This document shows, piece by piece, positions 1 through 8,874 of a DNA stretch of 28,190 nucleotides. The DNA lies in IMG/VR virus record IMGVR_UViG_3300047379_000682, positions 1 to 28,190 of that record; one strand, given 5' to 3'. Positions within the stretch are counted from its first letter, which is position 1, and each line of letters opens with the position of its first letter. A program made the position numbers and the translations under genes. The notes under the pieces were generated by a model. That model was not told the DNA's origin. It worked only from the letters and a program-made list of their open reading frames with translations, and did no database searches. The stretch is from a virus.

Positions 1-2919
1 TGCCGATGATATTTTTGGTGATTCAGGTTTAGATCTTGTGAGATATCCTCTTGTTGAGTGGTCACCCCAACCATAGGCTGTTTGCCAGTTTGCAATTCTT
101 GTGCTGTCTACATAGTGCGTACTTCCACCACTTGGGTATAATTTTCCAGGAAAGTCTGTATCACCATCATTTTGGAATCTCCATTCTTTTCTAGCACCCC
201 ATCCTCCAGACATATTATCTGGAAATGCAAATACTTTTAGACCACCTTCAGCACCAATAAATACAGTCTCTTCTGCATTATTAATATTGGTATTTAATGT
301 ACCTGACGTATCACCACCTGCTATAATTACCGAATCATCATGACCGATAGTTATTCCTCCGTTTGCTGTTGTCCTTTTAAGTATTACCTGACCATCTACC
401 TGTAATATATCTCCAGTATCAGGAGTAAAGTTAATTACACCTGCAATTTTATTATCTCTTGCACGAACACTTTCTAGATCTGATGTCTCTGAATATGACG
501 TTAAATATCCACCATCTGCATGGTCTCCCCAACCGTAGGCTGTATTCCAATTATCTGATGATCCGTCTGTTATAGAAATAGTTCCAACTTGTAAATGACC
601 ATCAACAACTTTACTTGCTGCATATTTTACAATTCTAACACCTTTATAACTACCATCAACAGCATTAGAATCTCTTTGTCCAATCTCCATCATTAGAGCA
701 TTGGCAGTAGTTCTACTTGGTAAGTAATGAGTAAATGTTTGTGTCCAATCATCACCACTAGATCCACCTTGGAAAGTCCACATATTTGTAGCATTTCTAA
801 ACCAAGTATGACTTCCATGATCTTTTACGTCTATAGAATATGTTGATGAGGCTTGAATAGTTTCATGACCATGAGTAGGTAGAGATGTAAGATATCCACC
901 GTCAGCATGGTTACCCCATCCGTAGGCTGTATCCCAGTTACTTGTATTTGAGTTACCAGTGTGTAATATTTTCCACCAATCACTCCAGACTTTATCTTCT
1001 CCCCATTTCTCAGATCTTACATATAATTCTCCAGTGTTGTTGTTGCCAGAACTTGCTGCTGCAAATTGTGTTCTTGCTTTACTGTCATGATATGTAAATT
1101 CTAAACCTGTTGCATAATTACCAGAACCAGGTCTGTTTTTTGCTTGGAAAGCACCCTTAAAAGGTGTAACACCAAGACCTCCATTAATATCATTAAAGTC
1201 AGCAACCTGATAGGCAAAATTAATTTTCCCTGTTGCCTCATCATCAACATCACTTCTTACATATTTACTATTTATAGGTATACTTGTAATATAACCTGCA
1301 TCGGCATGATTACCCCAACCGTAGGCTGTTTGACCTTGTTCAACATCACTAGTTGTAAAACTATCTGTTGTGTGAACTTGTGCCCACTTATCTTGCCACT
1401 TACTATTTTGTCTACTTCTTATGTAAAGTTTATTATGGTGAAAGTCATGGTAAGACTGTACTGCCCAACCTGAAGAATCCCAAAACTTAGTAGTTAGTAA
1501 ACCATCTGATGCACCTGTAGGATCATCTGTAGCCTCGCTAACATCCCAAATATGAATTCCTGACTGAGTTATTGTATCTGCGTTTGCACTCAGCCTTGGG
1601 TTTAATTTTAAATAACTACCATCATGATTGTGACTAGGTAGTGCAGTTAAGTAATCCTCGTCTGCGTGATTACCCCAACCATGTGCAGTAACTCCGTTAG
1701 CAACATCAGCACTTGAAAACTCATTAGATGTCCATACTTTCTTCCAGGGATGCCAAGTCTCACCACCTTGATGAAGTCTTAAATGCATGCCTCCTGCTGT
1801 GGTGTCACCAAAAAATAACTGTGCTCGTCTACCTGTAGATGCGTCATTTTTCAGAGTCATTACTATACTATGGTTTGCGTGTGGTGCAGCCTCATAGTTG
1901 GTTTGACTGTCTACTCTATTATCATCTACATCGTCTAATGAGGTAAAAAGAGCATTTGTATGACCAGTTGTTATTATACTAGGTTTATTAAGTATAAAAG
2001 CATCGCTTGTCGTAGTTGCCTCAGTCCAATCTGATTGTACGTTTTTTTCTGCATCTGTTGGTGCGTGAGTTCCTGTAGAAAAGGTATAAGCAGCATCCCA
2101 TTCAGAAGGCTTATAACCATCAGCCTTAATACTACCTGTGATACTAATATTACCACCAATATTAACTCTTTCAATATAGTCTGCTTGGGCAACATTGATA
2201 CCAACATTACCACTGTCGTCTATTCCAAAAACCTCAGTTCCTTTTGAATTCCAAGTTGTGTCTTGTGGAAACCTTGTTCCTTTTAATGTTTTAATTACAA
2301 AAGCATTTTGACCTGGTGTACCAACTCCACCTCTATCATCTGCACCAACAATCCAGGATAAATCACCTCCGTTGTCATGAAATTCAATTGCTCTATCTAA
2401 TATTGTAGTAGCATTACCATAAGTTCTTGGAATTGTTTTGATGTATCCTGCATCAGCATGGTTACCATATCCGTAGGCTGTAACTCCGTTAGCAACATCC
2501 GTTTCAGAAAAGTCTTTTGCAGTCCATAACTTGTAGTTATCTGTTTCATCACCATGTCTCCAATACAAAGAATTATCACTACTTATAGCAAATAATGTTC
2601 CTTGTGTTGAGGTAGTGTTTTTAAACTTAATAGAAGCAGCATTAGAAGCATGATTTCTTTCAAGTATTAATCCTGCATTAAAAGTGTTATGATTTATTGT
2701 TAACCCTACACTTGTTGCACTGGTTATAGTTCCACCAGATAGTTTTAAATATCTAGTATCATGATTGTGATCTGAAGTTAAATATCCCGCATCTGCGTGG
2801 TTACCCCAACCGTATGCAGTATCCCATTGTGTCGAAGAACCTCCATCACTTTTTGAGATTACACCATCTACTGTTAAATCCCCTGCTACTTCTAACGAGT
2901 GAATGAATTCTATTGCCAT
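1..2919 (-). CDS. Long repetitive tail fibre / receptor-binding protein, C-terminus cut by window edge
   Basis: The frame is open from an ATG at 2919 to the window edge (973 codons seen, no stop), so the C-terminus is missing. It starts MAIEFIHSLEVAGDLTVDG and is rich in Gly, Asn, Asp, Thr and Ser, as expected for beta-structured fibres. The motif TAYGWGNHADAGY recurs seven times, plus one decayed copy, about every 115-150 residues, often followed by HNHD or a similar His/Asp-rich stretch. This W-TAYGWGNHA-GY repeat is familiar from phage tail-fibre proteins. It is the last visible gene of the structural operon, 13 bases after the preceding fibre gene, with which it shares the N-terminal signature MAI(D/E)F(I/L)H. 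A host-recognition role is inferred; a C-terminal chaperone or adhesin domain would lie outside the window. Confidence 0.88.
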   Translation of the reverse strand, partial: MAIEFIHSLEVAGDLTVDGVISKSDGGSSTQWDTAYGWGNHADAGYLTSDHNHDTRYLKLSGGTITSATSVGLTINHNTFNAGLILERNHASNAASIKFKNTTSTQGTLFAISSDNSLYWRHGDETDNYKLWTAKDFSETDVANGVTAYGYGNHADAGYIKTIPRTYGNATTILDRAIEFHDNGGDLSWIVGADDRGGVGTPGQNAFVIKTLKGTRFPQDTTWNSKGTEVFGIDDSGNVGINVAQADYIERVNIGGNISITGSIKADGYKPSEWDAAYTFSTGTHAPTDAEKNVQSDWTEATTTSDAFILNKPSIITTGHTNALFTSLDDVDDNRVDSQTNYEAAPHANHSIVMTLKNDASTGRRAQLFFGDTTAGGMHLRLHQGGETWHPWKKVWTSNEFSSADVANGVTAHGWGNHADEDYLTALPSHNHDGSYLKLNPRLSANADTITQSGIHIWDVSEATDDPTGASDGLLTTKFWDSSGWAVQSYHDFHHNKLYIRSRQNSKWQDKWAQVHTTDSFTTSDVEQGQTAYGWGNHADAGYITSIPINSKYVRSDVDDEATGKINFAYQVADFNDINGGLGVTPFKGAFQAKNRPGSGNYATGLEFTYHDSKARTQFAAASSGNNNTGELYVRSEKWGEDKVWSDWWKILHTGNSNTSNWDTAYGWGNHADGGYLTSLPTHGHETIQASSTYSIDVKDHGSHTWFRNATNMWTFQGGSSGDDWTQTFTHYLPSRTTANALMMEIGQRDSNAVDGSYKGVRIVKYAASKVVDGHLQVGTISITDGSSDNWNTAYGWGDHADGGYLTSYSETSDLESVRARDNKIAGVINFTPDTGDILQVDGQVILKRTTANGGITIGHDDSVIIAGGDTSGTLNTNINNAEETVFIGAEGGLKVFAFPDNMSGGWGARKEWRFQNDGDTDFPGKLYPSGGSTHYVDSTRIANWQTAYGWGDHSTRGYLTRSKPESPKISSA
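54..2830 (-). repeat. Seven in-gene copies of a YGWGNHA-type fibre repeat
   Basis: Copies encoding TAYGWGNHADAGY-like peptides lie near 54-96, 511-555, 899-937, 1298-1337, 1657-1695, 2447-2487 and 2787-2827 (minus-strand reading). A decayed copy encoding WDAAY lies near 2075-2110. Spacing is about 340-460 bases except around the decayed copy, where it is about 790. The DNA itself is also well conserved (ggttaccccaaccgtaggctg and close variants), so the repeats could recombine. Confidence 0.85.
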
Positions 2920-2932
2920 GTCTTAATTGTTT

Positions 2933-4144
2933 TTAGACAGCAGCCGACAAAATGTTTACTTTTATTGTACCTACTGCTTGATCTTTTGCAAATTCTAATA
3001 GGACGGTGTCCTTATCTTTTACTGTTACATCTGCATAAATTAACTTACCACCTTTATACAACTGAACAATAACATTTTCTGTGTTTAAACCATGTGAAAC
3101 ACCAATACTATTGGCTGCTGCTTCTTTTGGCAGTAGTGCAGAGTACGCTTTGTTCTTTACAGTATCTAATGCAATAGAAACATTTCCAAGATTAGTCATT
3201 GTACCAGAACCAGTCACATCACCTGTTAAAGTAATCGTTGGATCTGCTGTTAATTTAAAGTCTAAAGTTTGATCACTTGCTTGATAAGTTACAGATAAAC
3301 CAGTTTCTGTGTTACCAGTAACCATTGCACCTACAGCAGTTTTAGCATCATCAGCATCGAAAGTATTAATTTGCGATGTTAATGCAATTGTTCCAGTAGC
3401 ATCTGGTAGTTTTATTGTTTGATCCTTTGTTGGCTCTTGAATAGTTAAAGTTGTTTCAAACTCATCTGCTGATGCTCCCTCAAATACAAAAGCGTTTTGG
3501 ACATTTACCTGCGTTTGGTTAACTGTTACAGTATCACCTTCAACACTAAGGTTTCCTTTAATTACAGCATTACCTGCAATTTCAAGATTTCCTTTTGTAG
3601 ATTTAATATCACCCTCTGTTGTAACTGATTTAAATGATACTTCGCTAGTTGTTTCAACTGCTTGACCAATAGATATTTGACCTGTTGCACTTATAGTAAC
3701 ACCAGTACCTTGACTTATATAAGCCTGTACGTCTGCATCACTGTATTGCGTGATAGTGGTTGCAATTTGACCATCAGTAATAGTAATACCTGTACCTTGT
3801 GAAAAGTGTGCTCTTACCTCAGTAGCACTTGGGCCTGTGTAAGTAAATTTACCTGTATCTTTATCATAGGATAAACTACCATCACCACCTGTATCAGATA
3901 CCTCAAACATTGCTCTTACCTCAGACTCAGTTAAGGTTTCCCCTAGAGTTACCCAAGCAGATCCATCGTAAAATCTAAACTTGCCAGTTGTTGTGATAAA
4001 TACAGCCTGTCCTGCGACTGGTGCTGTTCCTGTATCATCGGTTGCGTTAAGTTCCTTAAACGCATCGGTTGTGATGTTGTCTATTACGACATTTTTTACT
4101 TGATTCTGATTGAGATCAAGATGATGTAAAAAGTCTATTGCCAT
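2933..4144 (-). CDS. Phage appendage / tail-fibre-like structural protein
   Basis: 403 residues beginning MAIDFLHHLDLNQNQVKN. The middle carries imperfect repeats with (S/T)EVRAxF and QGTG(I/V)TI elements (about residues 90-160), then VEGDTVTVNQTQVNVQ, then LPDATGTIALTSQ. These low-complexity beta-rich phrases are common in phage fibres and whiskers. The last ~55 residues (ANSIGVSHGLNTENVIVQLY onward) resemble the small C-terminal beta domain with an xHxLNT-xVxVQ pattern seen on phage appendage proteins. It lies between another appendage gene (6-base gap) and the long fibre, and probably forms the base or an adaptor of the fibre. The exact role is not recognised. Confidence 0.8.
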   Translation of the reverse strand: MAIDFLHHLDLNQNQVKNVVIDNITTDAFKELNATDDTGTAPVAGQAVFITTTGKFRFYDGSAWVTLGETLTESEVRAMFEVSDTGGDGSLSYDKDTGKFTYTGPSATEVRAHFSQGTGITITDGQIATTITQYSDADVQAYISQGTGVTISATGQISIGQAVETTSEVSFKSVTTEGDIKSTKGNLEIAGNAVIKGNLSVEGDTVTVNQTQVNVQNAFVFEGASADEFETTLTIQEPTKDQTIKLPDATGTIALTSQINTFDADDAKTAVGAMVTGNTETGLSVTYQASDQTLDFKLTADPTITLTGDVTGSGTMTNLGNVSIALDTVKNKAYSALLPKEAAANSIGVSHGLNTENVIVQLYKGGKLIYADVTVKDKDTVLLEFAKDQAVGTIKVNILSAAV

Positions 4145-4150
4145 GATGTA

Positions 4151-5389
4151 TTAATTTATATAAACCTTACCAGAGGTTAATGTGTTAAATGTTATTTTAA
4201 TAATGTTCAAATTTACATATTCTACCGCCCCATACACAATATTTTCATAGTCATCAACGAGTGTAACCGTAGGCTTTTTGTTTAAACTATGTATAACCTC
4301 CCATTCTAACTTAGGAGTAGGAAATTTTTTTTCGTATGTTGCAAATGGGTTATATACTGGAATGTTTGTTATTTGATCCCAGTCTACAGAAGGAATATAC
4401 TCTGTAATATCTACTGGTGTAATTTCTTCATTTGTATGAGTTCTTGGGACATCATTCCTAATGACATCCAACATATCTCTTAATATTTCTGTTGTGTCTT
4501 GACCTGTTTTTCTTTCAGACAATCTATCTTCAAAATGCTGAAAACTTGATACTACAAATTCATAATCTTTACTATATTTTGCATACAACGTATCATTATA
4601 GTTAACATAAGTATCCATTAAATTTCTTATAGTGTCTATAAATGATAAGAGTTCCGCCCTAGTTGGAGCCTTAAATACTTCTGTGGTTATTGTTTTATTT
4701 AATTTCACATCTACAGAAAACCAATCGTACTCTTTATGTTTGTGATTGCATACGACATCAACATATGTAGTATATGTAGAGTCTTGGTATTTTCCTTCCT
4801 GATCTTTCAAGTCAAAAGTCCTATCCTCCTCTGTAAGCCCTGTAGATATATAATTATCAATTTCAAGACCTGTACCATTAGAAGATTGAAAAGATCGTGT
4901 GACTGTTATTAAATCATAATTTGAGACTGTGTAGTCTTCTGTTGTATCTCTAACCTTTACGCTTGGAGTAAACTCATCTATCAAGTTTATACATGTTAAA
5001 GTTTTATAATCAAAACTAAAATCAATTTCTTTTGAACGTGTTGTAATATCTGAATCTGAACCTACTCTAAATAAATAATCTACCCTATAAATCCCTTCTG
5101 ACGGTCTTCCATCAGACGAGGAAAGTGGTAATGTGTAATCCCATTTACTTTCAGGCGGCTTTGTAGGAACACTACTAAACACAATAGTCATATCTGGGTT
5201 ATCCATGTCTGGCTCTCTAACAATTCCATCTGGTCTAGTAACTCTTACAAAAACATAAGCAGTCTGATTTTCACCCTCTACTGTGGCAATAGACGAATCT
5301 GTCACCTCTAGTTTTGGAATGGAAGTGATATTGAATTTTAATAGAAAATTTATAGATACTTCTATTGTATCATCTTTAAATGTGCTCAT
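4151..5389 (-). CDS. Phage structural protein with C-terminal fibre-attachment-like domain
   Basis: 412 residues. The first ~230 residues look like beta-sandwich modules (VTRPDGIVREP, YRVDYLFRVGS, VTRSFQSSNGTG); a helical stretch follows at about 240-310 (ELLSFIDTIRNLMDTYVN). The last 50 residues (WEVIHSLNKKPTVTLVDDY to GKVYIN) match the H-LNK-P-VTVVD pattern found at the C-termini of many phage tail and fibre proteins. The start is 10 bases after a strong terminator hairpin, so this gene probably has its own transcription start or depends on read-through. A role in the neck, tail or appendages is inferred from position. Confidence 0.78.
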   Translation of the reverse strand: MSTFKDDTIEVSINFLLKFNITSIPKLEVTDSSIATVEGENQTAYVFVRVTRPDGIVREPDMDNPDMTIVFSSVPTKPPESKWDYTLPLSSSDGRPSEGIYRVDYLFRVGSDSDITTRSKEIDFSFDYKTLTCINLIDEFTPSVKVRDTTEDYTVSNYDLITVTRSFQSSNGTGLEIDNYISTGLTEEDRTFDLKDQEGKYQDSTYTTYVDVVCNHKHKEYDWFSVDVKLNKTITTEVFKAPTRAELLSFIDTIRNLMDTYVNYNDTLYAKYSKDYEFVVSSFQHFEDRLSERKTGQDTTEILRDMLDVIRNDVPRTHTNEEITPVDITEYIPSVDWDQITNIPVYNPFATYEKKFPTPKLEWEVIHSLNKKPTVTLVDDYENIVYGAVEYVNLNIIKITFNTLTSGKVYIN

Positions 5390-5397
5390 ATTTTACG

Positions 5398-5442
5398 AAA
5401 AAAAAAAGTCGGCCTCAGTACTAATTTCCCTTGGCCGACTTT
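5398..5442 (-). terminator. Intrinsic terminator, possibly bidirectional
   Basis: A 10-bp perfect stem (AAAGTCGGCC / GGCCGACTTT, at 5405-5414 and 5433-5442) with an 18-nt loop is followed on the minus strand by a run of T. It lies between the stop of the gene at 5463-6284 and the start of the gene at 4151-5389. Confidence 0.85.
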
Positions 5443-5462
5443 CAAAACAAACCAACAACAAA

Positions 5463-6284
5463 TTATTTAAGCAATTTTACGATTTCTTCGTAGACTAATT
5501 CCCCATTTTTGTTACTCAAAACAAAGTTGGTGAACCCTTGCAAATAACTTGTTTTAGATGATCTTGGTATCTGTACTATAGTCTCTCCTGTAGAAATCCA
5601 TATAAATGAACTAGAAGCCTTATCAAACTTAATAATCTTCTTATCTATAGCAGCCTTACAGTTCGCTTGAATAGACTTATTTTTATCCTTACTTAATGTT
5701 ATAAATTGTTGTGGATCTTTTTCAGCCATAATTTCTAACTCATCTCTAAGAATAGAAATATCTCTTTTTTCATCTTTATTTAATGCTGCAATAAATTCTC
5801 TTACCTCAGCAGCAGAAAGTTCAGCAGCGACATTCATAGCGTCCCTTCTTAAAGTTCTTTGTTTTCTGCTATCAGCAGCCTCTTTCTTAGGCTCTACTAA
5901 TTTAAATAAAGGAACAATGCTTGTATCCCTATCAGGATTAGAAGCGTTATAGTTAGACAACATTAAATATTGAAAGATTTCTCTATCTCCTGTTTTATTG
6001 CCTCTTAATGCCATTAATCCTTTTTCCTGCTTCGTAAACTGTATAGTGCTAAATGTTGGTTTACCGCCAATGCCTACTGATGCTATAGATGCAATATCTA
6101 CATAATCATCTAAATCTTTGTCGTAAACCCTGTCTACTTGAGGAATCATGTGAACAGAAGGCATAATCACTTTTCCAGGATTTTGCTTATCGTTTTTCAC
6201 ATTTAAATATTGAAACACTTTTACCTCATTTCTCTTTAATTGAGGCGGTGTTTTTACGTTATTGTATTCTTTTGTTTTAATCAT
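5463..6284 (-). CDS. Unrecognised gene downstream of the major capsid gene
   Basis: 273 residues starting MIKTKEYNNVKTPPQLKRNE. No family is recognised. The N-terminal half has beta-like segments (VKVFQYLNV, GGKPTFSTIQF). A charged helical middle follows (about 135-200, with LRRDAMNVAAELSAAEVREF), then a C-terminal part with IIKFDKASSSFIWISTGE. It is flanked by two terminators, one after the capsid gene and one after its own stop, so it is probably a separately controlled unit within the structural region. A virion or head-completion protein is the best guess from position only. Confidence 0.7.
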   Translation of the reverse strand: MIKTKEYNNVKTPPQLKRNEVKVFQYLNVKNDKQNPGKVIMPSVHMIPQVDRVYDKDLDDYVDIASIASVGIGGKPTFSTIQFTKQEKGLMALRGNKTGDREIFQYLMLSNYNASNPDRDTSIVPLFKLVEPKKEAADSRKQRTLRRDAMNVAAELSAAEVREFIAALNKDEKRDISILRDELEIMAEKDPQQFITLSKDKNKSIQANCKAAIDKKIIKFDKASSSFIWISTGETIVQIPRSSKTSYLQGFTNFVLSNKNGELVYEEIVKLLK

Positions 6285-6302
6285 AATTGTTGAAGTTTTA
6301 TA

Positions 6303-6333
6303 AAAAAGAGGGGAGGGTTAACTCCCCCCTTCT
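6303..6333 (-). terminator. Intrinsic terminator after the major capsid gene
   Basis: Read on the minus strand: AGGGGGGAG, loop TTAA, CCCTCCCCT, then six T. The stem has about seven pairs with one G-T, then a mismatch. It lies 20 bases downstream of the capsid stop codon, a typical place to limit read-through from a very highly expressed gene. Confidence 0.8.
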
Positions 6334-6352
6334 TAGGATTATTAAAAGATTC

Positions 6353-7663
6353 TTAGAATCCTGTTACAAGTGCACAGTGTTCTTTTCCTAAAACTTCTAG
6401 ACCCATAATAGCCTGGTAGTTTACGTCAAGAATTGAATCAGCACTAGTTGGAGTTGGAGCAAGTCCACCTGTCAAAGTTTCTCTGAAAGAGAAGTTGTTT
6501 CCATCTCCTTCTAAGTAACGTACTTGTAGGTAATCTTGTGATCCACCACCACCTGCGGTTTTAACTTGTCCAGTTGGTACAAGGTAAATCTCACCAGATC
6601 CTGTTACTGTAGAACCTAGTTCATTGTGATCTAAGATTGATAATTGCTTCTTGTTCCAAGTTCTTCCGTAAAGGCTAAACTTGTCAACACCTAAGTCAAT
6701 ATTCTTTCCATCTACTGAGAATCTAGCACCAGTTAAACCAGTTGAATTCAACCCATTCAATGCATTGTCAATAGCAATGTTAGCAGAAGTACCTAACCAC
6801 ATCCAGTAGTCTTTTGGTGCTCTTGCTTTGTTCAAAGCAGCAGTTAAAGTAGACAATGTTGCAAGAACATCAGTATCATGATCGTAAGGTGATCCAGAAT
6901 TCAAAATACCACCATTCTTAAGTTCTTGCTTAAGACCGTTAGTAGTTTGTACTGCATTTCCACCAATTGACATGTCACCTACAGACGCTCCTGCGTAGAA
7001 GTCACCTGATCCTTGACCAAACATCAATGCATTAGAGATATCACCTCTAAAACGCTGTAATGCTTCGTAAGTACCTTTGTACATGAAGTAAGGCTTACCT
7101 TTATACTCAACAGTAATTTTAGACGCTTTTGCAACATCAGAAATTCTGTATTTGTTTTTAAAGATTTGCACTCGGTTAGACTGCTTAGTAAGACCATACT
7201 TGATTGGGTCTGGAGAACCAGATCCTTCACCTTGTGCATTCGAGAATACAACAAGTTTTGATCCTGCACCGTAATCAGCAGCAACTCCTGCACCATCTAC
7301 TGGTGTAAAGTCGATATCACCATTAGATGCAATTGCTTTGATCAAATATACTTGACCAGAAGCACCCATCATAAGATCACCAACTCTTGCGTTACCAACA
7401 GCAACAGTTTCAATACCTGCTTGTGAGCCTGTACCAGTTCCTGCTGTTTTTACTTCAATTGAATTGTCCTTATACAACGCTTCATTTACAAATGCGTGGT
7501 ATACTGGTTGGCTAGTAGGTTTTAATTTACCTAATGCCTGCATTACGTCAAGGAATCCTTCCTCTTCGTTTTGTACGTCTAAGACGCTTGATAAGATCTC
7601 TCTTCCTTGCACAAATGAGTGCTGTAGGAATGATAAAGAACTTATATAACTAGAATTTTCCAT
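6353..7663 (-). CDS. Major capsid protein (HK97-type fold expected)
   Basis: 436 residues, the usual size for a tailed-phage major capsid protein. It lies immediately downstream of portal and acidic scaffold genes and is followed by a strong terminator. The sequence is well mixed with many Gly/Ala and few Cys. The N-terminal helix region (SYISSLSFLQHSFVQGREIL) precedes a Gly-rich beta insertion at about residues 75-155 (VGNARVGDLMMGASGQVYLI). That insertion may be a surface-exposed domain. The C-terminal part (LEVLGKEHCALVTGF) is short and hydrophobic. The start has an A-rich leader 20 bases after the scaffold stop. The capsid assignment rests on context and composition, not on a decisive motif. 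Confidence 0.82.
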   Translation of the reverse strand: MENSSYISSLSFLQHSFVQGREILSSVLDVQNEEEGFLDVMQALGKLKPTSQPVYHAFVNEALYKDNSIEVKTAGTGTGSQAGIETVAVGNARVGDLMMGASGQVYLIKAIASNGDIDFTPVDGAGVAADYGAGSKLVVFSNAQGEGSGSPDPIKYGLTKQSNRVQIFKNKYRISDVAKASKITVEYKGKPYFMYKGTYEALQRFRGDISNALMFGQGSGDFYAGASVGDMSIGGNAVQTTNGLKQELKNGGILNSGSPYDHDTDVLATLSTLTAALNKARAPKDYWMWLGTSANIAIDNALNGLNSTGLTGARFSVDGKNIDLGVDKFSLYGRTWNKKQLSILDHNELGSTVTGSGEIYLVPTGQVKTAGGGGSQDYLQVRYLEGDGNNFSFRETLTGGLAPTPTSADSILDVNYQAIMGLEVLGKEHCALVTGF

Positions 7664-7683
7664 TTTTTAAATTTTAATTTTGT

Positions 7684-8847
7684 TTAACGAATAATTTTAA
7701 CATCCGAGTCACCTCTACTCAGTGCACCAATTAATCCCTCTAAAGGACTAGATGGTGTTTTATATTGCTGTGTACTTTTTGTAGGTTTAGTTGGGTTTTT
7801 CAAATCCGAAACAACCTTTTCTTGACCTATTTCTTGACCATGTGCAATAAGAGATGAATCATAAACCTCAGGATCTGAAGCGTAAGCCAATACTCTGTAC
7901 CATTTGTCAAAATCAACATTACCTTTGTCGTCTTTGAAAAGTGCAAAAAACTTATTGTTATCGACTGTCATAGCCTTTAACTCTTCAGGATTCTCCACTT
8001 CATAAGAAAACTTCTCATCATTATAATCTATTAAAATACGTTTGTTTTCTAAAACGTCTTTAGTAAAATCATTAGATGTAACGGTTTCTGTCCACTTCTC
8101 CATTTGGGCAGTATTGTCTACAGTTTCAGTTTCTTCAGTCTTTTCAATTTCAGGTTGAGTAAAGTTTTTTTGTTCGTCAACAAACTTATCCCTCAGTTTA
8201 GTCGCATCTGCTTTCAGAAGTTCCTTACCAAGTTCTACCTCTTCCTGATCATACTTATCCTCATCTAAAGAATACTTGTTAACTATGTCTCTATTATACA
8301 AACGCTCAATTGCTTTTGCAGATAGGGTAGGGTTTGCCTGTTCTAGTTCACGTCTCATGATTTGTTCGTCAGACATTTCCCCATAGTTAACTGAAGTTGC
8401 TTCTAAATAAGGTGTAAGCGATCCAGTTTTATTGTAATATTCGACTGCATTTTTAATGTAGTCATCTTTAAATTGAGTATCAGATGAATCTCTCATCCTT
8501 TTATACTCTTCAAAAAAGTCCTCTAATGTTTCTACTTTTCCACCTGTCAAGTCTTTTGATATACTATCTAGTTGATCAAATAACTCTACAGTGTCTTGTA
8601 GATTGCTTTCTGAAGTTTCCTCTACAGATTCTTCAGCAGTTTCTTCCTGAGCCGCAGGTTCTTCTGCTTTAGGCTCTTCTTTTACCTCTGTTTGCTCTTC
8701 GGAGGTATCTTCTACCTCTGTATCCCCTTCTACATTTTCTGTTTCAGGATTTTCTGTTTCAGTTTCTTTTACAGGAACTTCTACAGGTTGAGCCTCACCA
8801 TTGTCGTCAACGACTTTGACTTCTGATAAATCGAATTCTTCTTCCAT
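7684..8847 (-). CDS. Head scaffolding (prohead core) protein
   Basis: 387 residues between portal and major capsid genes, the usual location of the scaffold. The first ~95 residues are extremely acidic and repetitive in Glu, Thr and Val (runs such as EETAEESVEETSES) and probably disordered. The middle contains long predicted helices (DEQIMRRELEQANPTLSAKA, EDKYDQEEVELGKELLKADA). The C-terminal tail is basic and Ser/Pro-rich (KNPTKPTKSTQQYKTPSSPL), as expected for a segment contacting the capsid. It would act transiently in the prohead. No protease domain is visible. Confidence 0.8.
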   Translation of the reverse strand: MEEEFDLSEVKVVDDNGEAQPVEVPVKETETENPETENVEGDTEVEDTSEEQTEVKEEPKAEEPAAQEETAEESVEETSESNLQDTVELFDQLDSISKDLTGGKVETLEDFFEEYKRMRDSSDTQFKDDYIKNAVEYYNKTGSLTPYLEATSVNYGEMSDEQIMRRELEQANPTLSAKAIERLYNRDIVNKYSLDEDKYDQEEVELGKELLKADATKLRDKFVDEQKNFTQPEIEKTEETETVDNTAQMEKWTETVTSNDFTKDVLENKRILIDYNDEKFSYEVENPEELKAMTVDNNKFFALFKDDKGNVDFDKWYRVLAYASDPEVYDSSLIAHGQEIGQEKVVSDLKNPTKPTKSTQQYKTPSSPLEGLIGALSRGDSDVKIIR

Positions 8848-8874
8848 AATTGTTTGTGTTTTGTTTTAATTTAT

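Noticed and set aside
60-70. Copy of GGTCACCCCAA in the fibre gene as an independent motif site
   Set aside because: It belongs to the YGWGDH fibre repeat (other copies read GGTTACCCCAACC), so protein coding explains it.
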